From: Posidonia oceanica
Taxonomy: Eukaryota; Streptophyta; Magnoliopsida; Alismatales; Posidoniaceae
DNA length: 64,000 bases
NCBI GenBank assembly: GCA_037176725.1
Contig: JAZBRS010000029.1
Coordinates: forward strand, 128,497,001-128,561,000
Direction: 5' to 3'
Shown: positions 1-10,886 of the stretch, piece by piece
How the letters are laid out: each line of letters starts with the position of its first letter
Numbering within the stretch: position 1 is the first letter of the stretch
Position numbers and translations under genes: made by a program
Notes under the pieces: generated by a model
Seen by the model: only the letters and a program-made list of their open reading frames with translations
What the model was told of the DNA's origin: nothing
The model's database searches: none

Positions 1-329
1 GCATATGCATGCGGGGAACCACCCCCGGTTAGTATTAGATCTATTTATTTATGTTATTTCCTATTTATCTGATCTATTTACTACACCTGGACTTACCTAG
101 ATATATTCATTTGTTTTGAAGGAAAGGAATATCTCACGTAGCACGAGGACGCCGCTGGGTGACATCCTGTCGTTGATCCAGTGAGTCGACGACCCACACC
201 CATCTCCAACTCCATAGGCGCCTTGTCAGCCGGCACAGCAAATCGACAAGTGGCGATCACAATAAGTAGACGACGTCGTGGAAGCGCCGACTACTTCATC
301 TACACACCCCCCAAATTCCAACATCCACA
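1..329 (+). mobile_element. Outer Tat/Ogre-type element, 3' end of 5' LTR (cut by window edge)
   Basis: This stretch matches the last 330 bases of the LTR at 33468-35214 closely along its length, starting with the shared GCATATGCATGCGGGGAACC and ending in CATCCACA. A primer-binding-like site follows within a few bases, as expected at the inner edge of a 5' LTR. It is more distant from the solo LTR at 7752-9329. I therefore pair it with the 33468-35214 LTR as the two ends of one outer element. The upstream part lies outside the window. Confidence 0.75.
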
Positions 330-334
330 AAAAG

Positions 335-352
335 TGGCGATCACAGTGGGAC
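335..352 (+). other. Primer binding site-like sequence of outer element
   Basis: TGGCGATCACAGTGGGAC lies a few bases after the LTR end. It is a decayed version of the sites at 27608-27626 (minus strand) and 58992-59010 (TGGCGACTCTGCTGGGGAC), which fit the 3' end of a plant tRNA-Arg. The three shared positions and the site's place beside an LTR end are direct observations; tRNA-Arg priming is known for Ogre elements. Confidence 0.55.
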
Positions 353-1806
353 CGGCTTGAGCCAACCCTCTATGCTACGTGAGCATACCTTTCCTTCCTT
401 CCTTTTTTTTTTATATATAGATCTAAGGTGCAGTTTTCAGTTTGGTTGTCATGCGCATAGGTTTTCACGACACCTAAACCCTTTATCGGGTTTTATTTCT
501 GATGTTAGTAAAACCTTGCATCTAGTCGTTTTCTGCTTACGGTGCCAAGTCTCGTTAGCACTTTGAGGCAGCGACTCACTTCGACGTCTATAGCTTCGAC
601 GACTAGGTTGGTTTTACTGAGAACAGAAAACTTCTGTACACCAGCCGCTCGTTCGACCGGCGCCTTACCTCATCGCACCTCCAGAGGGGGACTGATATAG
701 GCACCCACGATACAGGTGACTCGATTCAGACACAGTTCCCACTACATATCATTAGTTTTTCTCTCTATTTACATTGCTTTTAGATTTGCAGTCCTATAAA
801 AAAATAAAAAAATCTCCCTGTCCACCGTATTTTAGTTTTTTAACGGTTTTTAGGTCTGTTTGTGTCCACCACTAGGGTGGAAACTATTTTTTTGATATTA
901 GAGTAAAAGTCCATTGAGGGAATCTTTTTCTAACTAAAACAACCAAACCAAGTGAACCAGGCCAGTGCAAGTCGCTCTCCAATGCTCTGTGTTTGATTGT
1001 AATAGTTAGATTGAGAACTCAAGGTGTCCTAAGGTCTTATTATTGACTCCTTCTTCTCCCTGAGTCAATAATAATCCTTGGTAGATACTTCATACTCTGA
1101 TATTTCGTGTTTATTTATTACTTTGTGGATTGTTAGGATACGAGCCTAAGGACAAAATCCTAGGTTGCGGGCCCCTCTTTAGAGAGACAAACCCGCCGCC
1201 TAGGCCCTCTTAGTGAATCCTAACAAAGGTCAAAGGGAGGTACCTGAAGTGTTAAAAATCCTATTATATGACCCTTAGATCCCACAAAGCTATCCTTACC
1301 CCCAGCCTAGGAACCCAATCATTGAGAGCACGTAGGTTAAATCAAGCAATTAATAAACTATTTAAACAAGTAAAACTCGCGGTCTATTTGAAACTTGTTT
1401 ACTTAGTTAGTCTTGTTTGATTCGTGGTCTATCAAGGACAGATTCTGGTTGTCGAAAGGACAGAGGCTCCCGTCGCCTGTCTGATCGGCGACTTGTTCCG
1501 TCGCCTGTTATATCAGCGACGTGTGCTATCACTGCTCTGAAGGGCAACACATGCCAGAACACGCCGGCGTGACTTGTGTGCAGGGTGGTTTGGCCGTAAC
1601 CAGTGACATAGATCGCAGAGACGTCAGAACAGTCACTGGGCAGTCATTTACTCTCTTTTTTCTCTCATTAAATTGAGTCTATAATAAGTAGTGTTGTTAA
1701 AAGAGTCTGTATTTTTTTTCCAAAGCAGTTGTAACAGTTTAGAAAGTAGAAGAGTATGTAATTTCTTTCTTTTAGGAACTTGTAATAGTCTGACCATTGT
1801 CAAGTG
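353..1806 (+). other. Untranslated leader of outer element
   Basis: No convincing coding sequence is visible between the primer site and the gag-like frame. The region is A/T-rich with many short stop-bounded frames. It contains two 21-nt dyads (annotated separately). Long leaders are usual in Tat/Ogre elements. Confidence 0.5.
1472..1520. repeat. Two 21-nt dyads at 28-bp period in the outer leader
   Basis: Units at 1472-1492 and 1500-1520 read GTCGCC-N9-GGCGAC and GTCGCC-N9-AGCGAC, separated by a 7-base linker. The same unit and the same 28-bp period recur in the solo LTR (8109-8269), the outer 3' LTR (33874-33922), the antisense gene (32430-32506) and the second Tat element (58280-58384). 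Confidence 0.8.
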
Positions 1807-3300
1807 ATGGAAGGACATAATGCTTATGATAACCCATTCCTTTTCAACACTCCACCTCATCCGTCCTATTTCAATTCTTCCACCACCAATCTCTCATATA
1901 ACACTCCTCCATATACACAAACCAATCACCACATGGTCCAATATCCCATCACAACAAATCCACTGTTTCCAACCACTCCATCAGCCCAAATGCATATTGA
2001 TCCATCATATCAACCTATTCCATACCCCAATCCAGTCTCACAAGACCAAGCCTGTAATCAGCAATGGATGGCGCCTCCTACTAATCAAGTACACGGGACA
2101 CATTTTTCTACTCATCAGTACCAGATACTGCCTACAAAGAATCATTGGTTCACTCAAGGGGCACAAATTCACAATACCTTGTATCAGTTATCTCCTTCAC
2201 AACAATCTCATGTACCAGCATAACAATGTTACGTGCAAGGCTCACAGCAGCCATTGCCTATGTCATCCCGACAATACTACTCTCCTCAGCAGCAACAGCA
2301 ACAGGCACAATCACGGTATCGACCCCAACAATATCAACTTGCCCAAACAATCCAACATGATCGACATATTCCACACCAGAACTAGGGGCAAGGGAGGTAT
2401 GAAGGACCAAAGAGGCTTCAAGAACGGTTGAGGAACGTAAAGCAATCACCAAATCCTCTACCAAATCATGATATATAGCTGCTATGTAATTGGGAAGAGG
2501 AAGAACCTTTTGGTGCCCTAATCCATGACTTCAAACAACGACAAATGCAAAAGGCAGTTCTCCCGAACGTCGCAAGAAAACAAGCGGTGGAGCATCATAA
2601 AGAGGCACACACAAGTAAAGGAAAGATAATTGAACAAGAAGAAAGTAGTGGGCCTCTCCATGCAACATTAATGGAACAGGGGCAACTAGACCTTGACCTG
2701 AAGATCAACAAGTCAGAATGCTTGTTTGAGGTGGGAAATTGTGAAGATCTCCATATATTCGAGCAAGTTCCAACTTTAGGGTCAGACTCTTCATCATCTC
2801 CAAGGGTGGAAGACCTTGTCGAACCAGAGCAAGAGATGCAGACCACATCAAACGATAAATTGCCAACTACAGTCTCTACTAGTCAAGGCTCTTCAGGAGA
2901 CACTAGAGAAGAAGCCACTGAGTCAAGTTGCATGAGAATCATGCAGATTCCTCTAGCACAACATGAACCAGTCCAATCAAATGATGCAGAGGACTTGCCC
3001 ATCTATGATAAATACGTTGACTTAGATTGGTACGTCATAGAGGCTACCGTCAACTCACTTTGCCAAAACCTACAAGCAACCGATGCAGTAACCAGGCCTT
3101 ATCCCAAGCCTCCAGATTCTACTAAGGGAAGCAGGTGCACTAGAAACACCTGTAGCCAGGAGGAAACTAATCCCAATGAAGACATCAGTGGCTTTGTTCC
3201 AAAGGAAAAAGAGAGCCCAATAAAATCTTCAAGAAGAGACAAAGCCACTAAGGGCAGTCCACGAGAAACAGGTCAAGATGAGTTCGACTCTGATCCGTAA
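1807..3300 (+). pseudogene. Decayed gag-like reading frame of outer element
   Basis: One continuous frame of about 497 codons runs from ATG 1807 to TAA 3298-3300, broken only by in-frame stops at 2221 (TAA), 2383 (TAG) and 2476 (TAG). No frameshift is needed. The first third is rich in Pro, Gln, Tyr and His; a Gln run lies near 2290-2310; the remainder is acidic and Ser/Thr-rich with a basic stretch near the end. I see no capsid motif, zinc knuckle or protease signature. Its position after a leader and primer site is where gag is expected, so I call it gag-like by location and composition only. The retained frame despite three stops indicates it was once translated as a whole. It could instead be an element-specific extra protein. 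Confidence 0.5.
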
Positions 3301-4988
3301 AAAGCGAGGACTGGGCGCAAACCAAAAGAAAAACAGAAAGATGCACCACACTTATTTGATCGCTCAACACTAAGGGCAGACTTCAGCAGTCACCCCTCAG
3401 GTAAGTCCCCTCATCTGGGAAGGGGAGTATGAAATTCCACTGAACCCGACTAAGGGCAGTGGTAATTCATTGTAAACTGTGTAAATAAGACATTTAGTAT
3501 CTTTTTTCCCTTTTTTTTATTTCTTTATTTGTCTCTAATACTAGGCTAGATTGTAAATAAGAATAAAATCAAAATAATAATTGATGTGAGCAAATTACAC
3601 CCAACAACTTAGAGCATCAAGCAGACTTACCAAAATATTATCTAGGGTCTTCAAGTAGAGAATGTAACACCCATGGAAGGTCCAACAACTGGTTGTGACA
3701 ACCTGAAGATCTCTTCAGATCCGTGGAAGTTACACGTACTCTAAAAAGTACACACTTAATCAACATGCCAAGTCTAGAGAGAGTCCAAAACCAAGCACTA
3801 GTTGAGGAAAGGGAATTGTCTCCTGAATAGAAAGGAAACTGAGTAACTAGGGTAACCCCAACTTTGTCCTATTCTCACGTACACCTTGCACGGAGGTAAG
3901 AGAAAGGCAGACTTGGAGCCTAGGCATATCATAAAATCCACTTACCCTAAATAGCGCTGCATCCTAGCGTAAATTCAAGAGGGTGGTGATGGATGAGCAT
4001 GCCTAACTTGACCTAGAAAGCGCCCAAAAGAGGGGAGTGCATGAAAATGCGGGTACACTATCATAGCATATGCCCGAAAGGCAATGATGGGCGGGTACTC
4101 AAAATGGGGTGAGCTGACAGACGAAGTAAGTGTGTCGTCATAGCATAAGTCCGGAAAGCAGTGATGGGTGGGCACTTACAAGAAAATATAAGAGAGGGGA
4201 ACCCCAAAAGAAAAAAAAAAGCAAAGAAAAGAAAGAAAGAAAGCCAAAAGAAAAAGAAAAGAAACCCTGGGGAATATTAAAAGTGCACTAGGACCAAACC
4301 TAGCAAGCGGAACTTAAAAGCTCAAGCCAACATCAAGAGCTTGCTGTACCTCGAGCCTCCTATCCTCCCATCACACATAGGCAAAGGGCAGGAGACCCTA
4401 GAAGTTCAAGGACTAAGTAAACAAAGGAGGCAATAATCAACTAAGGCTAGTACGAAGTTTTAGGCTCTCAAAAGTTAAAGTATGATGAAAAGGGAAGATT
4501 CTCTCACCGTGGATACTACTAGGCAATAACGCTAGATCCCTAAGAAGAAGGGTTGTGGCCACACTCATCAAACAAAAAAAAATGATAAAAAAAGAAGAGA
4601 AGAAAATCCAAAAGACGAAAATAATAATAATAATAGAAAATTCAAAAAATCCAAAAACCAAAAAGTAAGAAAATCCAAAAAAAAATCAAAAAATCAAAAA
4701 AATTAGAAAATCTGAAAAACTCAAAAAATTAGAAAAATATAAAGAGAAACCTAAAAGAAGTACCAACTACTGAGCTTCCACAAGTAAATGGCATCTTATA
4801 AGAATAGCTTAGCCAACTTTCAAGAGTCGAGAAAGGTACATCTTTGATTTCTAATGAATGAAAAAGTGTGCAGGCAAACAAAATATTTCAAGGTTTACAC
4901 GAAAGCATCTACAAGGACATATTCCTGTGCCAAAAGAAGAAAAGAAAGACTCAGTGACCAGACTCGCCGCTACCCTCGTGTCCACCGT
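3301..4988 (+). other. Non-coding interior of outer element
   Basis: No gene is supported here. The sequence has long A-rich tracts (about 4200-4270 and 4570-4740) and scattered short frames. A short segment near 3975-4180 contains two diverged copies of a CAATGATGGGCGGGTACTC-like phrase (about 4082-4100 and 4160-4178). No reverse transcriptase or integrase motif was recognised on either strand. Confidence 0.45.
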
Positions 4989-7746
4989 CTAGAGGCCTCG
5001 GCATTGGCTGTGCAACTGAAGATGTAGCCCGACTCTAGCTCCGGCCTTGAGATCCTCTAAACACAGAACGAAGCAACCAAAGGTGAGGAGAGGGCCGTGC
5101 TCTTGCAATCTGTTCTGCTGATACGACTCTGGAGTGCACCGATATTGTCGGAATTGCAGCACTAGGGGCAGGCGCTTGACCAAGGATGTCAGCGTCTGGA
5201 AGAACCGCCGAAACTGCCACCTGAGCTTGCGCCAACTGTGCTTCCAAGTCCTGCATCTGCTGTCCACAAAGAGCACTCAACTGCAATGAAAGATAGCTAG
5301 TTACAGAATCAGAGCAATTATCAGCAAAGAACAGATAGGCTAGCCATAATTAAAGTATTGAAGCAGAAAAGAGTTACCCTTCTCATAGAGTCTGCCTCAA
5401 ACTCCGACACAGCCACACGGGCCTCCAGCTCCTTGATGCGGCTCTCGTGCTCTTGCTCCAGCCTGTCGAGGCGCTCCTGGAGCTCCTCGGCATGTCCAAA
5501 GGCCTCATCAAGCTGACTTTGTGTGGGACCCGTGGCTGGAGGGGGTATGGATCATCTCCATCATCGCACGGATCTGCAAAGTAAACAAGCGCATAAGCAG
5601 GCTGACATATATATACAAAGCAAGAAGAAAAGGCAGTACCTCTGTATCACGGGCTCAGACTTCCTCGGCAAGTGTGTCCCTAAATCTGGAAGCAGCTGGC
5701 TCTGGCACATTAGTGGGAGGAGGCTCCGCACTAGTCAAAGCACCTCCAGCCTACACAAATGGCATCAATAGATAGTCAAAATAAGGGGCAAAAGACTAAC
5801 AAGAAAAATGCAAAGGCTCACCCGTGCTAGGAACTCGTGCAGCTAGGACAACAGCTCATCCCTCTCCCACACCAGCTCCTCGATCCTTAGTGAAGTCTGC
5901 CTCTGCTGGTCTTTGACAGCCTTAGTCATACCCTCAGTGGCAGCCATCTACGTAACAAAAGGAGACACGTAAGCAAATACACAGAGAAACGAAACCACAA
6001 AACAAACTACTTACCAACTCATGAATACGGCCATGGGCAGCCGCCAACTCCCTCTGTAAGGTTCTAACACCACCAGCTGAGCGGAAACCAACACCCATCG
6101 GCACGTTGGAGCAACCATAGAAGAGGGAACGATGAAAGGAGATCAGTCGGGCAAACGTAGTGTCAAACCAAGACCTCCACGCTACCTCAGTCTCTACAGA
6201 ACCATCAGAGGGAGGAACAAAGCCGCCTGAGCGCCAATCCTCGATCTGTGCAGCAAACAACTGAGAAGCGTCCGGCTAGCCCCCTCTTGTTGATCCAAAA
6301 GAGCAGACTGACGGGTCGAACCTTGGGATCACCTGCCTCAAGCCAAATTGCCTCAAAGCACAGTCCACCTGACTATGACGGCATAGGAAGATATCAAAAT
6401 GCCAGCACTCCCAAAAGAATAGGTGGGAGCCGCGCACGACAGTCTCCTCAGTGGCATGCTCGCCCTCAGCTTATGGCCTCCAAATAACCTACAACACAAC
6501 TTAGTCAGAACACAAGCAAACTTTGTACAAAGAAAGAAAAGTCTAAGTACGAGGACTTACCCACTCCTCAGGGAGGATCTCCAACAGAAATCGGCCCAAG
6601 TGTCGCACAGGCCGAACCCTCTCTAGGGTCAACTGCACATCGCTCCATCGTCAAGCTCATGGAAACTCGACGGGACTGTCTGTAGGCGCGTCGGGCCTCA
6701 AATGCTAGAAGTGCTCATAGATCCAAGTCTGCCACATGAGAAAGCAATATCAAGTTAGATATAAGTAAACAAATGAAAAGACAGGCAGTAAATTAAAAGC
6801 ACCAACCTAAAGGAGGGGAAGACAGCCAGAAAGAGAGTGTGTTCACCCAGCAGAAAAGGCCTCCAAGCGGGAGAGAAGATAGGCCAGCACCACCGAGCTC
6901 CAGGAATACAAGCCAATTCTATCCACGTCTAGAAGAAAGGGAGCAAAATCGGCATGGATCATCTAGGAGGAGGTACCGAAGAGCAGCCTATGGAAGAGGA
7001 TGGAGAGGAAGACCCGCAGCTACTAGTCAGCTACAGCTGGAAGACTAGCATCAGCGAGTAGAAGGTCCTCAAAACGTTGCGTCAACCATCCAATGTTGAC
7101 GCGGGTATGATAGCGACTGGAGCGTGGAGGACGTAAACCATAGCAAGCCTCCAGAATATCACCATAGTAGGGCTGCCAATCAGCTACCACAGGCTCACCG
7201 TCAATCCGCAAGCCAACAAGCCTGACCACATCCTCTAATGTGATCATCATCTCTCCAACCTGCAAAATAAACCTGCCGGAGGATTGTGAAACCACTCAGT
7301 GAATGGAACAAGGAGTCCCAGATGAATCTCGAACGGTTGGATCTGCAAGAAGTGCCCGAAGCCCATATGAGACAACTGCTCCTACTGGAACCCCAGGAGA
7401 CGGGTATAGGCCTCATGAAGGAGATCCCAACTGGAACGAGTGCGGCTAGGCAGAGGCATCTGAAATAAATCAACAAAACCTTAAGATTAATAATGACAAA
7501 GTAACTTTAATAAAAGCCATTCACACAAAATTTAATGTTACCTGACATATCTCTGCAAACTCAGATGCTGTCCGGGCTCTCTTGAGAGGAGGGTAGACAG
7601 GAACCTCACCCAACCCGAGGCCATCCTTGTCACTACCACTCGTCTCCACTCTAGCAAGGGACAGTGCACGAGGTTGCCTCGCCTGAAGCTTGTGAGGATG
7701 AGAGGAGCTCGCCCCCGCAGTAGAAGGACCCACCTCGTCCCTCCTG

Positions 7747-7751
7747 GTCTC
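7747..7751. repeat. Left target-site duplication of solo LTR
   Basis: GTCTC here and ATCTC at 9330-9334 flank the LTR; 4 of 5 bases match. On the minus strand these are GAGAC and GAGAT, falling within the PMD reading frame. Confidence 0.65.
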
Positions 7752-8108
7752 TGTAGATATCCTATTTTCGCATTTCTGAGAGTTCTTTTGAGGGTAGAAA
7801 CCTTGAGGCGCCCCAAATCTCATGCCTAAGTTTGATAACACATCTTCCGGATATTCCTTGACTTCTTTGAAGCATCACTAGACCCTACCTAGACTCAGGT
7901 TGTTGGCCGTGGCAGAGCTAACTTGCTTGGGCTCGTAACAAGTTCAAGTACCTTGGGTATCCTTCAGTTCAACTCAAATTTAAAATTAGATTTGAGTTAA
8001 CAGAGATGCTTCCTTGATTTCATAGACTATCTGTAGTTTCCCAGTCTCCCATCTTGTTTCCTTCAGCAAAAACCCAGGAAAAGAGCCAAAAATGACCTAG
8101 GCAAGATA

Positions 8109-8269
8109 GTAGCCACCTGGGGAGGCGACTCACACAGTTGCCGCCTAAAGCGGCGACTATAATAGTCGCCCATTTCCCAGCTAACTACTCTAGAAGCCAT
8201 CTGAGGAGGCGGCTCAGTCAGAAGCCATCTCAGGAGGCGAGCCATGTGGACGTCACCTGAAAGGGCGAC
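8109..8269. repeat. Six 21-nt dyads at exact 28-bp period (solo LTR U3)
   Basis: Units start at 8109, 8137, 8165, 8193, 8221 and 8249. The clearest are GTTGCC-N9-GGCGAC at 8137 and GTAGCC-N9-GGCGAC at 8109; those at 8165, 8193 and 8221 are degenerate. Every linker is 7 bases. Further isolated units with the same 6-9-6 spacing lie at 8318, 8387, 8473 and 8555. All are upstream of the TATA box at 8637, hence in U3. Confidence 0.85.
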
Positions 8270-8636
8270 TGGGCGATCGTGGGCAGCGATTGCTCCCCAC
8301 TATCCCCTCAACTCTCAGGCGCCAGCTCATCAGGCGGCTGAGCAGTTGTGGAACCGCCTCGGTCTTCCCACGATCCTTGACCATCAAGCGTCACTCAATG
8401 CGGCGACTAACGATCATGGCTCCTTTCGAACCGCTTTTCCACAGTTATTTCCCACTCCCCCCTCAACCGTTAGGCGCCAGCTCATGCGGCGACTAACAGT
8501 CGTGGCCTCGTTCTCGAGTCGTCCCACACTTTGACTGAGCGGTTGCTAGGTTTAGGCGCCACTCCAACCGGCGACTAAAACTAACTGCCATTTTTCTAGA
8601 ATTTTCTGAACTCCAACCGTCCCTACACCCCTAGAG

Positions 8637-8647
8637 TCTATAAATAG
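8637..8647 (+). promoter_or_regulatory. TATA box of solo LTR
   Basis: TCTATAAATAG in the expected U3/R position. The corresponding site in the outer 3' LTR is at 34598-34608, which supports the plus orientation of both. Confidence 0.6.
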
Positions 8648-9379
8648 ACCCCCTAGGCTGGTGGTTTGAGGGTCGGAATTTTTGAGAGAGAAATTCCCTC
8701 GGTCGGAATTTTAGAGAGAGAAATCCCCAAAGAGGAATTTCCGAAAGAGACAGAGCCCTGTCAGTTGTGAGCCACCTTCAGAGAGCTAGATTTCCAATCC
8801 AGAAACTCTATCTCCTCTCCCCAATAGGCTAGCAACCTGAGCTTCTACCTCCAATCCAGAAATCCTCAGCTACGTTGGAGCTCCGACCATGCTTCCTTCT
8901 AACCTCATTGCACACAGCATAAGGGTGAAAGGACGTATCTTCTTCCAATCTAGTTTCTTACTGCATCTCCTTACATTCCTTAGCATAGGGTCATAGCATA
9001 TGCATACGGGGAACACCCCTCGGTCAGTATTTATTTTCTTTTAGTTATGTCATTTCGTTCACTCCTGTTACTGACTACTACACCGAAGCTAATTTAAATC
9101 TATGTTGTTTTGTTTTGAAGGAAAGGAAGGAATTCACATAGCACGAGGAAGCCGCTAGACGACATCCTACTGTCGATCTAGTGGTCCGAGGACCCGCATC
9201 ATCATAATCTCCCCCCAGGTGTCTTGTCTGCCCAAAGACGAGTGGCGATCACAACAAAAGCTGTCGACGTCGTGGAAGCGCCGACATCCTCTTAAACACC
9301 CCCCCCCCCACCCAAAGTCCACATCTACAATCTCGACCTCCTCAGGTCTAGGCGGGGTAGCGCCCGAGGAACCCTGCAC

Positions 9380-10886
9380 CCCAATCTACTCATCTGAGAC
9401 CCTAAAAAGACGTACACGGGGTTTGGTCAAACACTTCACTCCAAGTTAATAAATTAACATTCACAGTACATTCTCAAACATTTACTTAACCTTTAAACAC
9501 AACATTGAAACCATTTTAGATATTTAGTTCTACATTCAAAAACATTATCCCACCGAGATAGTCCACAACATAGACAGAAAAATAAATCCACATTTTATTT
9601 CCAAATACACAACATCTAAAACACAACTACACCACACCAATTATTACAACCATAGTAATATCACACTGAAAACACACTGAATATCACAGTAGCAGCACAT
9701 GAGAAAGAAACTAATCCAAATAAAAAAAAATCCACTATAACCATTACAGTTGATTGACAATGCAGTATCCACAAACAACTCATTCACAAGCCATCTGCAA
9801 AAGCATTCCAAAAGAATTTTTAAGACCAAATCCATTCACTGAAAATTTAGATCCATTCACACACTAATCAAAATACCATTCACAAACTAAAAATCATTCA
9901 AATATCATTCACAAAATTCAACAACCAAACCCATTCACAAGCCAATTATTCTCCATTTTAGAGACAGAATCTTAAACATAGCTATACATTTTTCCCTGTT
10001 GACGGAAGAAAATCAAGAAATTCAAAATCACGTCCACATTTTATCCACAAATTCAGATTTAACAATCATCACAGTCCCTCACCACCAGCAATCCACTACC
10101 GCCCCACCGTCGCCTGCAAGCTCCCCAGTCACCGGCCACACCATCAGTGCCGTCCTCAAACCCCTCAACTGCCGGATGCACCACACTAACAAAAAAGAAA
10201 CAAGGAGGAGAAGAGGAGAAGTCTACCTCTGTCGGCAAGACCCACCATCTGAACCGCCGTCGCCACTTGTGCTGCCCATACTGCCACCACTCGCGCTGCC
10301 GCTCGCCATCTCAGGAGGAAAGAAGAAGAGCACCACACCGTGCCGGATCACCGGAGACGTCGCCGGACTACGTCGATCGCCAGAAAACGCACGGAGAAGC
10401 ACTGAAGCGGAGGAAGAAAGGGGGCGCAGCCGAGGGAGGAGGCGTCGTTCCGCTTTTGACCCCGGGCTTGTGATGTTGTCACCAGTTACAGCGGCGACCC
10501 CATCCTCCTCATCACCGTGTGGAGAGACAACGATCATCTGGCTTCCCCAGGAGGCCAATCTTCCTGCCTTGTGTTCAAAACCGCCACTAACCCCGTCACT
10601 GCATATATCGGCAACATCACAGAAATACTTTTTTAATTAATTAAAATCTCCCACTTTATTTTGAACCCGGTAAATGGCCACGTCACCCGTCGTTGCCGCT
10701 ATTACCAGTAGCACGACAAAAAACATAGTTAAAACCAAAAATTCGAAATATAAAATTGAAAAAAATATTATCCAGTCATTTAAAGTTCATATCCAAGACA
10801 CACTACGAACTAACACCCTTAACATCAAACTTTAAATAAACCTAATCTAACCAAACATTGCAATACTTAAATAGCTGATGCCGACC
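9380..10886. other. Unassigned interior of outer element
   Basis: This lies between the start of the antisense PMD gene and the inner element. The first half is A/T-rich, with repeated ATTCACAAnCC-like phrases (about 9840-9950). The second half (about 10080-10560) is GC-rich with an open but low-complexity frame on both strands, rich in Arg, Ser and Pro; I see no domain and do not call it coding. It could hold the promoter and 5' untranslated region of the antisense PMD gene. Confidence 0.35.
10882..10886. repeat. Left target-site duplication of inner element
   Basis: CGACC here faces TGACC at 30963-30967. The single difference is C to T at a CpG, the change expected from deamination of methylated cytosine. 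Confidence 0.6.

Larger units (their letters stand above)
7752..9329 (+). mobile_element. Solo LTR of a related Tat/Ogre family, inside the PMD gene
   Basis: The unit begins TGTAGATATCC and ends ACATCTACA, in the TG..CA form of LTRs. It is flanked by GTCTC (7747-7751) and ATCTC (9330-9334), a 5-bp target duplication with one mismatch. The last third resembles the LTR ends at 1-329 and 34889-35214 but is clearly more diverged. It has a TATA box near 8637. No polypurine tract or primer site adjoins it, and PMD coding sequence is found on both sides, so it is a solo LTR left by LTR-LTR recombination, not the end of the outer element. Confidence 0.8.
4989..9379 (-). pseudogene. Antisense plant-mobile-domain (PMD) gene of outer element, interrupted by a solo LTR
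   Basis: Read on the minus strand, the recognisable core is GEMMITLEDVVRLVGLRIDG (around 7190-7250), the signature of the plant mobile domain, followed by a DRIGLYSWSSVVLAYLL-like segment near 6900-6960. Downstream (about 5390-5520) is a heptad-rich coiled-coil with many Glu, Leu and Arg residues, and a Gln/Ala-rich tail ends near 4989-5280. Plausible introns are visible: about 7458-7541 (CAG|GTAACA ... TTTCAG) and about 5282-5377 (GTAACT ... TTGCAG). The N-terminal piece lies at about 9335-9379, beyond the solo LTR; removing the LTR and one target copy restores the frame across the break. Several stops and frameshifts make the gene non-functional. No ATG is visible at the left edge of the first exon; an in-frame stop lies just upstream. 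PMD genes carried antisense by Tat-type elements are known; the exact exon map here is my inference. Confidence 0.65.

Noticed and set aside
8109..8269. CRISPR-like look of the 28-bp arrays
   Set aside because: The 28-bp unit is a short dyad plus a 7-base linker, with no long repeats alternating with unique spacers, and the DNA is a plant nuclear retroelement.
9999..10640. Open frame of 213 codons, plus strand
   Set aside because: GC-rich Arg/Ser/Pro composition, open on both strands, begins at a non-ATG codon and resembles no domain.
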